Below are positions 1 through 6,607 of a stretch of DNA of 6,823 nt, piece after piece. Under the pieces are notes generated by a model, which did no database searches, had not been told where the DNA came from, and saw only the letters and a program-made list of their open reading frames with translations. Source of the DNA: an uncultured Ruminococcus sp. Lineage in GTDB: Bacteria > Bacillota > Clostridia > Oscillospirales > Acutalibacteraceae. Position 1 is the stretch's first letter; every line of letters begins with the position of its first letter. Position numbers and translations under genes: made by a program. The stretch is taken from the NCBI GenBank assembly GCA_902797525.1, contig CADBSZ010000148.1, positions 1 through 6,823 on the forward strand, written 5' to 3'.

Positions 1-1659
1 AATCTGCTCGAAGCGCGAGGCAAAGAACACCGCCTCGCCGCTGACGGGCTTGATTTTGCAGAGCTTGAGAATGCAGACGTCAACGCCCTGGGAGCGCAGA
101 ATTTCCTTTGCCCTGCAGGCGTAGGAAAACAGTCTGCCGTAGGTGACGATTAAATATTTGGCGTTGGGATTGCCGTAGATGTTGTAATCGATGCTTTCCT
201 CGCGGAAGTCGTCCGGCTTATACAGCTCGCCGCCGCGCGGATAACGCACCGCCGCCAAACCGCTTTGGCAGTAAAGCGAATCGACAAGCGCCTTGCGCAT
301 ACCCTCAAAATAGGAGGGCGAATAGATGGTGGAGTTGGGGATCGTGTTGAGCATGGAAACGTCAAACACGCCCTGATGGGTTTCGCCGTCGCTGCCGACG
401 ATGCCGGCACGGTCGATGGCGAGCACAAGGTGGTTCTGTCCGAGCGACGCGTCGTGAATCAGCTGGTCGTAGGAGCGTTGCAGGAAGGTGGAATACACCG
501 CAAAAACAGGACGGTAGCCCTTGGCGGCAAGACCGCAGCCGAAGGTGACGGCATGCTCCTCGGCAATACCTACGTCAAAGTAGCGGTTTTTATGCAGCTT
601 GGCAAAATCGCTCAGCCCCGTGCCGCTGCCCATGGCGGCGGTGATGGCGCAGAGCTTGTCGTCGCTTTCGGCAAGCTCGCACAGCGTTTTGCCAAACGCG
701 GCGGAAAAGCCCTTGTGACTTGACAGCGGTTCGCCGGAGTCGATGTCGAACTGTCCGATTCCGTGGAAATCGCCGGGCTTGTCCTCGGCAGGACGGTAGC
801 CCTTGCCCTTTTTGGTGACAACGTGAACCAGAACGGGAGAATTGTTCTTTTTCGCGGTTTTAAAGGCGTTTTCAAGTTCCTCTACGTTGTGGCCGTCGAT
901 GGGTCCGAGATATGTAAAGCCGAAGCAGTCAAACAGGGTGTTTTTGTAGACGATGTTTTTGATTTTGGATTTACTGCGGCGCAAAAAACCCTTCATCAGT
1001 CTGCCGAGCAGCGGAATTTTGGACAGGCCGCGCTCGGTCGCCTTTTTGACGCGGATATACCACGGCTGTATGCGCACGGTGGTGAGGTAGCGAGGGATGG
1101 CGCCGACATTTTTTGAGATGGACATTTTGTTGTCGTTGAGCACCACAATGAAGTTTTTGTTGAAGCGCCCGGCGTTGTTCATCGCCTCAAACGCGAGACC
1201 GCCCGTGAAGGAGCCGTCGCCGATGACAGCGATGGTGTGGCTGTTGTCGCCGCTCATCGCCTTGGCGTTGGCAATACCGAACGCCGCGGAGATGGAGGTG
1301 CTGCTGTGGCCGGTGTTAAAGTCGTCGTAGGGGCTTTCTTCCTTTTTCGGGAAGCCCGAAATGCCGCCCTTTGTGCGCAGGGTGTCAAAGCTGTCAAAGC
1401 GACCGGTGAGGAGCTTGTGCGTGTAGCTTTGATGGCCGACGTCCCACACAACGCTGTCCTTGGGAAAATCAAAAATGCGGTGCATGGCAACCGTCATTTC
1501 AACCACGCCGAGGTTCGGCGAAAGGTGACCGCCGTTGACCGAAACAACCTCGATCAGCTTTTCGCGGATTTCGGCGCACAGCGCGTCCATATCCTCCTCG
1601 CGCAGACTTTTGACGTCCGCAGGAGATTTAATTTTTGAGAGTAATTTGTACTCACTCAT
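1..1659 (-). CDS. dxs: 1-deoxy-D-xylulose-5-phosphate synthase (C-terminus outside window)
   Basis: DXS condenses pyruvate and glyceraldehyde 3-phosphate, with thiamine diphosphate and Mg, to DXP, the entry and main control point of the MEP isoprenoid pathway. The first 553 residues are present; the family is about 620-640 long, so some 70-90 residues lie beyond position 1. Visible motifs are HLSPNLG (45-51), DVGHQ (73-77), GHSSTSIS (117-124) and the thiamine-diphosphate motif GDGSFTGG (147-154) with LNDNKMSIS (174-182). The transketolase pyrimidine-binding part has GIAEEHAVTF (364-373) with catalytic Glu367 (E. coli Glu370) and DRAGIVGSDGETHQG (416-430) with His428 (E. coli His431). VRYPRGG is at 471-477. 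The start MSEYKLLSKI fits family N-termini, but no good Shine-Dalgarno precedes it, unlike most of its neighbours. It follows ispA after a 72-nt structured gap. Confidence 0.96.
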   Translation of the reverse strand, partial: MSEYKLLSKIKSPADVKSLREEDMDALCAEIREKLIEVVSVNGGHLSPNLGVVEMTVAMHRIFDFPKDSVVWDVGHQSYTHKLLTGRFDSFDTLRTKGGISGFPKKEESPYDDFNTGHSSTSISAAFGIANAKAMSGDNSHTIAVIGDGSFTGGLAFEAMNNAGRFNKNFIVVLNDNKMSISKNVGAIPRYLTTVRIQPWYIRVKKATERGLSKIPLLGRLMKGFLRRSKSKIKNIVYKNTLFDCFGFTYLGPIDGHNVEELENAFKTAKKNNSPVLVHVVTKKGKGYRPAEDKPGDFHGIGQFDIDSGEPLSSHKGFSAAFGKTLCELAESDDKLCAITAAMGSGTGLSDFAKLHKNRYFDVGIAEEHAVTFGCGLAAKGYRPVFAVYSTFLQRSYDQLIHDASLGQNHLVLAIDRAGIVGSDGETHQGVFDVSMLNTIPNSTIYSPSYFEGMRKALVDSLYCQSGLAAVRYPRGGELYKPDDFREESIDYNIYGNPNAKYLIVTYGRLFSYACRAKEILRSQGVDVCILKLCKIKPVSGEAVFFASRFEQI

Positions 1660-1677
1660 AATACCATTTCCATTTTT

Positions 1678-1692
1678 GCAACGTAACGTTGC
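1678..1692. repeat. Inverted repeat in the ispA-dxs gap, 18 nt before dxs
   Basis: GCAACGT and ACGTTGC are perfect 7-bp arms around a single central base. In RNA this would be a 6-bp stem with a 3-nt loop. It lies 6 nt from the GC-rich inverted repeat on the dxs side and ends 18 nt before the dxs ATG. On the minus strand it is followed by five A, not T, so termination is unlikely in that direction. The symmetry with almost no loop also fits a protein-binding operator. Confidence 0.55.
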
Positions 1693-1698
1693 GTTCCG

Positions 1699-1714
1699 TC
1701 CGCCGAACGGCGGA
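1699..1714. repeat. Inverted repeat (stem-loop) in the ispA-dxs gap, GC-rich
   Basis: On the minus strand TCCGCC-GTTC-GGCGGA forms a perfect 6-bp stem with a 4-nt loop; as DNA the symmetry extends to 7-bp arms around two central bases. Overlapping alternatives exist: CGGC pairing with GCCG just upstream, and CCGT with ACGG or CGTTC with GAACG just downstream. There is no T-run after it on either strand, so it is not an obvious intrinsic terminator. It may be an RNA processing or stability element, or part of a dispersed palindrome. Confidence 0.6.
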
Positions 1715-1731
1715 TAGCCGTAGTTTGCTGA

Positions 1732-2604
1732 TTAATTCTTTCGTTTGGCGAGCGCTAAGGCAAACTGCTTTAAGTCGCCGGTGTTGCCGTCAAAGGCGTC
1801 AAGCGACTGCAGCGCCTGATTGGTTAGCTCGTCCACCAGTGCGCGGCATTTTTCGACGCCGAGCAGCGATACAAAGGTGGATTTTTGGTTTTCCTCGTCG
1901 CTGCCGACGGGCTTGCCGAGCTCCTCGTCGGTGGAGGTGCAGTCGAGAATGTCGTCTTGAATTTGGAAGGCGAGGCCGACGCTTTCGCCATAGAGAGAGG
2001 CTGCCTTGCGCTGCGCTTCATTTGCGCCCGCAGCGATACAGCCAAGCTCGCACGCCGCCATAATCAGGCAGGCGGTTTTTTTGTATACCAACTCACGGAG
2101 CACCTCAACCGGCGCCTGCGTGTGCTCGCTCATTAAGTCAATCACCTGACCGCCGACCATGCCTGTGCAGCCGGCATACTTTGCCAGAGCGTTGGCAGCA
2201 AGCCGGCACGCCCTGTCCCCTGCCAGCGCGGCGGCGCTGTCGGAGCTAAGCGTTTCAAACGCGAGGGTTTGCAGCGCGTCGCCGGCAAGCAGCGCGGTGT
2301 CCTCGCCGAAAACCTTATGGTTTGAGGGCTTTCCGCGGCGCAAATCGTCGTCGTCCATGCAGGGCAAATCGTCGTGAATCAGCGAATAGGTGTGCACCAT
2401 TTCGACGGCACAGGCAAAGGGCAGCGCAGCGTGAATGTCGCCGCCGCAAAGCGCGCAAAAATCGAGCACCAGCATGGGGCGAACGCGCTTTCCGCCTGCT
2501 TCTAAGCTGTATTTCATCGACTCTATCAGCTTTTTTTCGCGCAGGTCAAGACCGGGCAAATAGGAATAGAGCGCGGATTCAATTAATTCAAGCTTGGATT
2601 TCAT
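1732..2604 (-). CDS. ispA: Farnesyl diphosphate synthase (polyprenyl synthetase family)
   Basis: This cytosolic Mg-dependent enzyme condenses DMAPP with two IPP units to farnesyl diphosphate, the primer for undecaprenyl diphosphate and other isoprenoids. The 290-residue protein has GGKRVRP (37-43) for diphosphate binding. The first Asp-rich motif is DDLPCMDDDDLRRGKP (78-93), with the two-residue insertion of bacterial type II FPP synthases. KKTACL is at 175-180 and the second Asp-rich motif FQIQDDILD at 213-221. Tyr73, five residues before the first motif, is in the position that limits chain length to C15, as in E. coli IspA, so farnesyl rather than geranylgeranyl product is inferred. The ATG has GGAGG about 9 nt upstream, inside xseB. 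Its 17-nt overlap with xseB and proximity to dxs match the common Clostridia order. Confidence 0.95.
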   Translation of the reverse strand: MKSKLELIESALYSYLPGLDLREKKLIESMKYSLEAGGKRVRPMLVLDFCALCGGDIHAALPFACAVEMVHTYSLIHDDLPCMDDDDLRRGKPSNHKVFGEDTALLAGDALQTLAFETLSSDSAAALAGDRACRLAANALAKYAGCTGMVGGQVIDLMSEHTQAPVEVLRELVYKKTACLIMAACELGCIAAGANEAQRKAASLYGESVGLAFQIQDDILDCTSTDEELGKPVGSDEENQKSTFVSLLGVEKCRALVDELTNQALQSLDAFDGNTGDLKQFALALAKRKN

Positions 2605-2821
2605 CGCTTTGGCCCTCCGTCATATGAGAAGCAAGCGCTTCGTTGAGCGTTTCAATGCGTCCCTTGTAGCCGTTGAGCGTGTCCATGCAGAACGCCATCA
2701 GCTCGCATGCGCGCGCATACAGCTCCATACTTTCACTCATGGGCAGCGCCTCGTTTTCGAGCTTGGAAACGGTTTGCTCCAGCTCGGCGTTTGCCTGCTC
2801 AATCGTCATATTTTCAATCAT
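2588..2821 (-). CDS. xseB: Exodeoxyribonuclease VII small subunit
   Basis: XseB is the small, all-helical subunit that assembles in several copies with XseA to form exonuclease VII, which degrades single-stranded DNA to oligonucleotides. The 77-residue product matches the family length. It shows the typical pattern of N-terminal LEQTVSKLENEALPMSESMELY (split here as LEQTVSKLENEALP, then MSESMELYARA) followed by a second amphipathic helix ending RIETLNEAL. The ATG at 2821 has AAGGAG 7 nt upstream, inside the whiA coding end; a second in-frame ATG four codons later lacks such a site. The gene overlaps whiA by 8 nt and ispA by 17 nt. The partner xseA, normally directly upstream in Clostridia, is not in the window; whiA occupies that place. 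Confidence 0.9.
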   Translation of the reverse strand: MIENMTIEQANAELEQTVSKLENEALPMSESMELYARACELMAFCMDTLNGYKGRIETLNEALASHMTEGQSDEIQA

Positions 2822-3746
2822 TGGGATTCTCCTTACTGTTCGCGTATTCCATAAGTCGCTGCAAACGGTGGTTGGCGCCGCTGCGGCTGATTGGCGGATG
2901 CAGGTTCTCTCCCAGCGCGCGAAGCGACATGTCGGGATTTTCCAGCCTGAGATACGCGATTTCCTTTAAATCATCGGGCAAACTTTCCAGCCCGACGGTG
3001 TTTTTGATTTGTTTGATTGCCTCGATTTGCGTTACGGCGGCGGAAACCACCTTGCTGATGTTGGCAAGCTCGCTGTTGGTGCGGCGGTTCACGTTGTTGC
3101 GCACCTGCTTGACCGCCTTGGTGCCCATAATTTCCATCGCCTGAATCGGCGCGCCGATGTAGGTCAGCAAATCGCAAATTTGCTCGCTGCCCTTGAAATA
3201 GACGATGTAACTGCCGCTGCGCGCGACGGTTTTCGGCGTGAAGTCGCACTCGGTGACCTCGCGCAAAATTTTGCACAAATCCACGCTGAGGTTCTTGTAC
3301 GGCACGCAAAACTCGGCGTGATAGCTTTTCATCGGGTCGGACACCGAGCCGCAGCTGAGAAAAACGCCGCGGATAAATGCCGAGGAAAACTCCTCGGAGC
3401 TGAGGTTGGCGCGGTTGACGCGGCGCGTAATCTGCGAGGCAGTGTGACCGAAATCCTCATAGATTTTTTTACACTCGGCGGAGTCGACCACCGAAATGCG
3501 GTAAAGACGGCTCTCTCCCGTGCGTACGCGCAGCGCGTTTTGGCGCTCGATGATGGGCATATATAAATTTTCAAGCAAAAAGGACAGCCGCTTGGCGGCA
3601 TAGGCGCTTTCGGTGGTAAACACGATGCTGTTCTCGCTGAAGGTTTTGCCGAACAGCAGCATGCCGTACAGCTCCGCCTTGAGCATGTCGCGGTCAAAGC
3701 ACTGACCGGTGCACAGCTCGCGCTTGACTTCTGATGAAAAAGACAC
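2814..3746 (-). CDS. whiA: WhiA family DNA-binding regulator (GTG start)
   Basis: WhiA has a LAGLIDADG-homing-endonuclease-like N-terminal region without nuclease activity and a C-terminal helix-turn-helix. In Streptomyces it activates sporulation-division genes. In Bacillus subtilis (YvcL) it affects cell division and chromosome segregation. Starting at GTG 3746, the product is 310 residues and begins MSFSSEVKREL, the usual family N-terminus. RGVFLSCGSVSDPMKSYHAE (126-145) is the LAGLIDADG-type motif. VKQVRNNVNR (212-221) and the segment GLESLPDDLKEIAYLRLE (252-269) lead into the helix-turn-helix region, with SLRALGE (274-280) and ISRSGANHRL (286-295). It follows rapZ by 8 nt and overlaps xseB by 8 nt, so translation of both neighbours is probably coupled. 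The targets in this organism cannot be read from the window. Confidence 0.95.
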   Translation of the reverse strand: MSFSSEVKRELCTGQCFDRDMLKAELYGMLLFGKTFSENSIVFTTESAYAAKRLSFLLENLYMPIIERQNALRVRTGESRLYRISVVDSAECKKIYEDFGHTASQITRRVNRANLSSEEFSSAFIRGVFLSCGSVSDPMKSYHAEFCVPYKNLSVDLCKILREVTECDFTPKTVARSGSYIVYFKGSEQICDLLTYIGAPIQAMEIMGTKAVKQVRNNVNRRTNSELANISKVVSAAVTQIEAIKQIKNTVGLESLPDDLKEIAYLRLENPDMSLRALGENLHPPISRSGANHRLQRLMEYANSKENPND

Positions 3747-3750
3747 GGCT

Positions 3751-3756
3751 CCTCCT
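3751..3756 (-). promoter_or_regulatory. Consensus ribosome binding site that sets the whiA start
   Basis: A perfect AGGAGG on the minus strand lies 4 nt before a GTG at 3744-3746 and overlaps the rapZ TAG stop (3755-3757). It decides the whiA start: the longer frame opening at ATG 3788 would bury the site within the gene, overlap rapZ by 34 nt and add 14 residues not expected in WhiA proteins. Confidence 0.85.
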
Positions 3757-4618
3757 ATTTGGCAATATCGCGGTGCTGAATCACGCACTTATAGCCGAGC
3801 TGCAAAAAATGCTCCTCCAGCTGCCGCGCGACAGTGACGCTGCGGTGCTTGCCGCCCGTGCAGCCGATGCCGACAACCAGCTCGCTTTTTCCCTCTTTGA
3901 GATAAAGCGGCACGGAAAAATCGAGCAGATTCAGCGTGCGTTTGATAAATTCCTGTGTTTCCCCGCTGCCGAGCACATAGTCGCGCACCGCCTTGTCAAG
4001 GCCTGTAAGGGGCTTTAGCTCGGGGATATAGAACGGATTTGGCAGACAGCGCACGTCGATAATCAAGTCCGCCTCAAGGGGAATGCCGTATTTGAAGCCA
4101 AAGGACATAAACGTTAAGGTGAGCGCCTGCGAGGTATCCTCCATAAAGAGGCTCATCACGCGCTCGCGCAACTGCTTTTGGGACATGTAGGTGGTGTCGA
4201 TGTTGTAGTCGGCAAGGCGTTTGACGGACACCAGCAGCGCCTTTTCAAACTCCACCGCTTCCGACACCGAGCCGTCCTTGAGGCGGCCGGCAAGCGGATG
4301 CTTGCGGCGCGTTTCCTTGTAGCGCATGATAATCAAGTCGGTTTTGGCGTCGAAAAACAGCAGCTTGACTTCGCTGTGCGCCTTCTTGAACGACTCGATT
4401 TCGGCATTCATCATTTTGTAGTTTTCGTTGCCGCGCACATCCACCACAACCGCGACGCGGTTCATGCTTTTGTCCTCGGATTTGGAGCAGAGCGTGTAAA
4501 ACGTTGACAAAAGCGAGGCGGGGATGTTGTCCACGCAGTAGTAGCCGATGTCCTCAAGCACGCGCAGCGCGCTGGTTTTGCCTGCGCCGGACATGCCGGT
4601 GATGATGACAAATTCCAT
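3755..4618 (-). CDS. rapZ: RapZ/YvcJ family nucleotide-binding regulator
   Basis: RapZ proteins have an N-terminal P-loop kinase-like domain and a C-terminal sensing domain. In E. coli RapZ is an RNase E adapter controlling glmS through the sRNA GlmZ and responding to GlcN6P. In Bacillus the homologue YvcJ is a nucleotide-hydrolysing protein with a poorly defined role, so the exact job here is unknown. The 287-residue protein has the family length. Walker A is GMSGAGKT (8-15), followed by DNIP (30-33), DVRGNE (60-65) and RYKETRRKHPL (99-109). The C-terminal half has FGFKYGIP (173-180), DVRCLPNPFY (188-197) and GCTGGKHRSV (252-261), all signature segments. The start is fixed by the conserved N-terminus; the AGGAG lies 12 nt upstream, rather far, and overlaps the murB stop. 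The usual next gene, yvcK, is absent; whiA follows after 8 nt. Confidence 0.95.
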   Translation of the reverse strand: MEFVIITGMSGAGKTSALRVLEDIGYYCVDNIPASLLSTFYTLCSKSEDKSMNRVAVVVDVRGNENYKMMNAEIESFKKAHSEVKLLFFDAKTDLIIMRYKETRRKHPLAGRLKDGSVSEAVEFEKALLVSVKRLADYNIDTTYMSQKQLRERVMSLFMEDTSQALTLTFMSFGFKYGIPLEADLIIDVRCLPNPFYIPELKPLTGLDKAVRDYVLGSGETQEFIKRTLNLLDFSVPLYLKEGKSELVVGIGCTGGKHRSVTVARQLEEHFLQLGYKCVIQHRDIAK

Positions 4619-4633
4619 GTATTTATATTTCTC

Positions 4634-5539
4634 CTAAAGAATAATTAACTCGCATTTTAAGTCGTAGCCCGTTTCGTCATACACTTTGGTCTGCACCTCG
4701 CGAATCAGGCTTTTGACGTCGTTGGCGGTGGCGTTGTTTTTGTTGATAATAAAGCCGGCGTGCTTTTCGCTGACCTGCGCGCCGCCGTGGGAATGGCCCT
4801 TGAGTCCGCACTGCTCAATCAGCGCGCCTGCAAACGCCCCCTCGGGACGCTTGAACACGCTGCCGGCGCTGGGATAATCGAGCGGCTGCTTGCTGCTGCG
4901 TCTGCCCAGATAATCATCCATCTGCGCGCGGATGTCGTCGGGATTCGCCTTTTTCAGTTTGAGGGTAACGCCGGTGATGATGGCGTTGTTGGTGCGGTAA
5001 ACGCTGTTGCGGTAGCCGAAATTCAGGCCGTCCTTTTCAATTCTGCCGGTATCCCCCTGCGGCGTCATGTGGTTGACGCTGTAGACGACGTCCTTCATTT
5101 CGCCGCCGTACGCGCCTGCGTTCATAAACACCGCGCCGCCGACGGTTCCGGGGATTCCCCACGCGAACTCCAGTCCGCTGAGCCCGTTGTTGAGGGCAAA
5201 TTTGCACAGCGCCGCCAGCGTTGCGCCGGCGCCGCAATAGACGGTGTCTTCGTCCACCATCGAGATTTTGCGGAATTCGCCGTCAAGGCGAATCACAACG
5301 CCGTGATAGCCGTCGTCGCTTGCGAGCAGGTTGCTGCCGTTGCCGATAATCATATAATCAACGTCGGAGTCCCTGCATTCCTTTAAAATCGTGCTGAGCT
5401 TGCTGGCGGAGGTGACCTTTACGTATGTATCCGCGTTGCCGCCGATTTTGAAGGTAGTGTGGCGGCTGAGCGGCTCGTATTTGCGCGCTTCGCAATTGAG
5501 AATTTCAGCAAGATTATAAATAATATCTGATCTGTCCAT
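4634..5539 (-). CDS. murB: UDP-N-acetylenolpyruvoylglucosamine reductase
   Basis: MurB is a cytosolic FAD enzyme that uses NADPH to reduce UDP-GlcNAc-enolpyruvate to UDP-MurNAc, the second committed step of peptidoglycan precursor synthesis. The 301-residue length and lack of a large insertion match the Gram-positive type II form rather than the longer E. coli type. FAD-binding motifs are IGNGSNLL (65-72) and GIPGTVGGAVFMNAGAYGGE (128-147). FGYRNS (174-179) carries the conserved Arg177. SAGSVFKRP (224-232) contains the proton-donor Ser227, equivalent to E. coli Ser229. GGAQVSEKHAGFIIN (252-266) and Glu297 near the C-terminus complete the site. The ATG follows a GAGG ribosome binding site. The TAG stop is part of the AGGAG upstream of rapZ. 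No catalytic residue appears to be missing. Confidence 0.97.
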   Translation of the reverse strand: MDRSDIIYNLAEILNCEARKYEPLSRHTTFKIGGNADTYVKVTSASKLSTILKECRDSDVDYMIIGNGSNLLASDDGYHGVVIRLDGEFRKISMVDEDTVYCGAGATLAALCKFALNNGLSGLEFAWGIPGTVGGAVFMNAGAYGGEMKDVVYSVNHMTPQGDTGRIEKDGLNFGYRNSVYRTNNAIITGVTLKLKKANPDDIRAQMDDYLGRRSSKQPLDYPSAGSVFKRPEGAFAGALIEQCGLKGHSHGGAQVSEKHAGFIINKNNATANDVKSLIREVQTKVYDETGYDLKCELIIL

Positions 5540-5567
5540 AGTTACCTCATTTGATTGTAATTGTGCG

Positions 5568-6533
5568 TTACTCCCACTTGTCGATAATCACCTTGGGAGA
5601 TTCGGGCATTGCCGCAACGTCCATGCCAAGGCTTTTCAGCAAATCCTTGGCGGCGTTATAGCCCATCTTTTTCTGTCGATTGTTCATGGCGGCAACCTCG
5701 ATGATAACGGCGAGGTTTCGGCCGGGCTTGACGGGGATGGTCAAGGTGGGCACCTCGACGCCGAGGATTTCCATGTATTCATTGTCGAGTCCCATGCGGT
5801 CGTACACCTTGGTGTTGTCCCACAGCTCCAGATTGACAACCATGTCGATTTTTTCACTGGTTTTGATGGCGCCCATGCCAAAGAGCTGGCGCGCGTTGAT
5901 AATACCTATGCCGCGAAGCTCGATGAAATGACGGATATTGGCAGGCGACTGGCCGACGATGGTGTTGATGGAGGTACGCAGAATTTCCACTGCGTCGTCG
6001 GCAACCAGACGGTGGCCGCGCTTAATCAGCTCAATGGCGGTTTCGCTTTTACCGACGCCGCTGTCGCCGATGAGCAAACAACCTTCGCCGTAGACCTCCA
6101 CAAGAACGCCGTGACGCGTAATGCGCGGCGCAAGCGCACGGTTGAGGAATTGTACCAGACGGGCGGTGAGGTCGGATGTGTTTTCATCGGTGCGGAAGAT
6201 GGAAACCTTGTGGAGCTTGGCGCTCTCCAAAATTACGTTGGACGGCTCGATTTGACGGCAGATGATGACCGCAGGCGGTCCGAAGCTGAAAATTGAGTCG
6301 ATAACCATGCGCTGCGCCTCGGAGCCAAAGCGTCCGAGATAGGAAAATTCGGTGTTGCCGAGAATTTGGATGCGCTTGTTGTCGAAGAACTCAAAATAGC
6401 CCGTCAGCTCCAAGCCCGGTCGATTGATTTCCATTGAGGAGATTCTGGTTTCCGCATAATTTTCGGAAACGTAAACCTTGTCAAGTCCGAGTCTGTCCAC
6501 TATTTCGGACAGGGGTACTGAAAAATCAGCCAT
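5568..6533 (-). CDS. hprK: HPr kinase/phosphorylase
   Basis: This bifunctional cytosolic enzyme phosphorylates HPr on Ser46 using ATP or pyrophosphate and reverses the reaction with phosphate, so it sets carbon catabolite control through CcpA in Gram-positive bacteria. The 321-residue protein is close to the family length of about 310. Residues 1-130 form the N-terminal domain. The catalytic domain begins near HGVLVEVYGEG (141-151, with the conserved His141). The Walker A loop is GDSGVGKS (156-163), followed by RGHRLVADD (172-180) with the acidic pair D179/D180. The family signature ELRGIGIIN is at 205-213 and IPVKPGRN at 266-273. All expected motifs are intact. The ATG has a GGCGGTGG-type ribosome binding site (6538-6546). 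It is the first gene of the operon, 28 nt ahead of murB. No HPr or Crh gene is in the window. Confidence 0.97.
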   Translation of the reverse strand: MADFSVPLSEIVDRLGLDKVYVSENYAETRISSMEINRPGLELTGYFEFFDNKRIQILGNTEFSYLGRFGSEAQRMVIDSIFSFGPPAVIICRQIEPSNVILESAKLHKVSIFRTDENTSDLTARLVQFLNRALAPRITRHGVLVEVYGEGCLLIGDSGVGKSETAIELIKRGHRLVADDAVEILRTSINTIVGQSPANIRHFIELRGIGIINARQLFGMGAIKTSEKIDMVVNLELWDNTKVYDRMGLDNEYMEILGVEVPTLTIPVKPGRNLAVIIEVAAMNNRQKKMGYNAAKDLLKSLGMDVAAMPESPKVIIDKWE

Positions 6534-6572
6534 AATTCCACCGCCTTTATCGTTTTGGGCTCATAACGCCCT

Positions 6573-6600
6573 ATTATAGTTAGTTTATATTATACTACAA
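6573..6600 (-). promoter_or_regulatory. Predicted sigma-A-type promoter of the hprK operon
   Basis: Two exact TATAAT hexamers occur on the minus strand, at plus 6573-6578 and 6589-6594. The one nearer hprK has TTGTAG 16 bp upstream (6595-6600), a three-of-six match to TTGACA. The farther one has no convincing -35 at 17-18 bp, so either could be used. From the near box, transcription would start around 6566, giving a leader of roughly 30 nt before the hprK ATG. This is the only promoter-like segment I see on the minus strand before dxs. A short inverted repeat GGGC/GCCC (6557-6560 and 6568-6571) lies across the expected start site. Confidence 0.55.
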
Positions 6601-6607
6601 AAGGCAG

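Noticed and set aside
1588..1599. Internal dxs start at an ATG preceded by GAGGAGG
   Set aside because: The spacing to that ATG is only about 2-3 nt and the start would remove a conserved N-terminal segment (LLSKIKSPADVKSLR). The upstream ATG at 1659 fits the family better.
1678..1714. The ispA-dxs inverted repeats as an intrinsic transcription terminator
   Set aside because: The repeats are followed by A-rich sequence on the minus strand and by no T-tract. A terminator here would also cut off dxs without a visible new promoter.
3747..3788. Longer WhiA start at the ATG at 3788
   Set aside because: It overlaps rapZ by 34 nt, adds 14 residues foreign to the family and ignores a perfect AGGAGG placed just before the GTG at 3746.
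4760..5386. Long plus-strand open frame (208 codons) opposite murB, and similar plus-strand frames opposite hprK, whiA, rapZ, ispA and dxs
   Set aside because: All lie antisense to genes with clear family motifs. They have no recognisable domains and low-complexity Ala/Arg/Val-rich content typical of mirror frames of moderately GC-rich genes.
6549..6564. Five-codon leader frame (Met-Ser-Pro-Lys-Arg) before hprK
   Set aside because: It has no ribosome binding site and begins almost at the predicted transcription start; chance is the simpler explanation.
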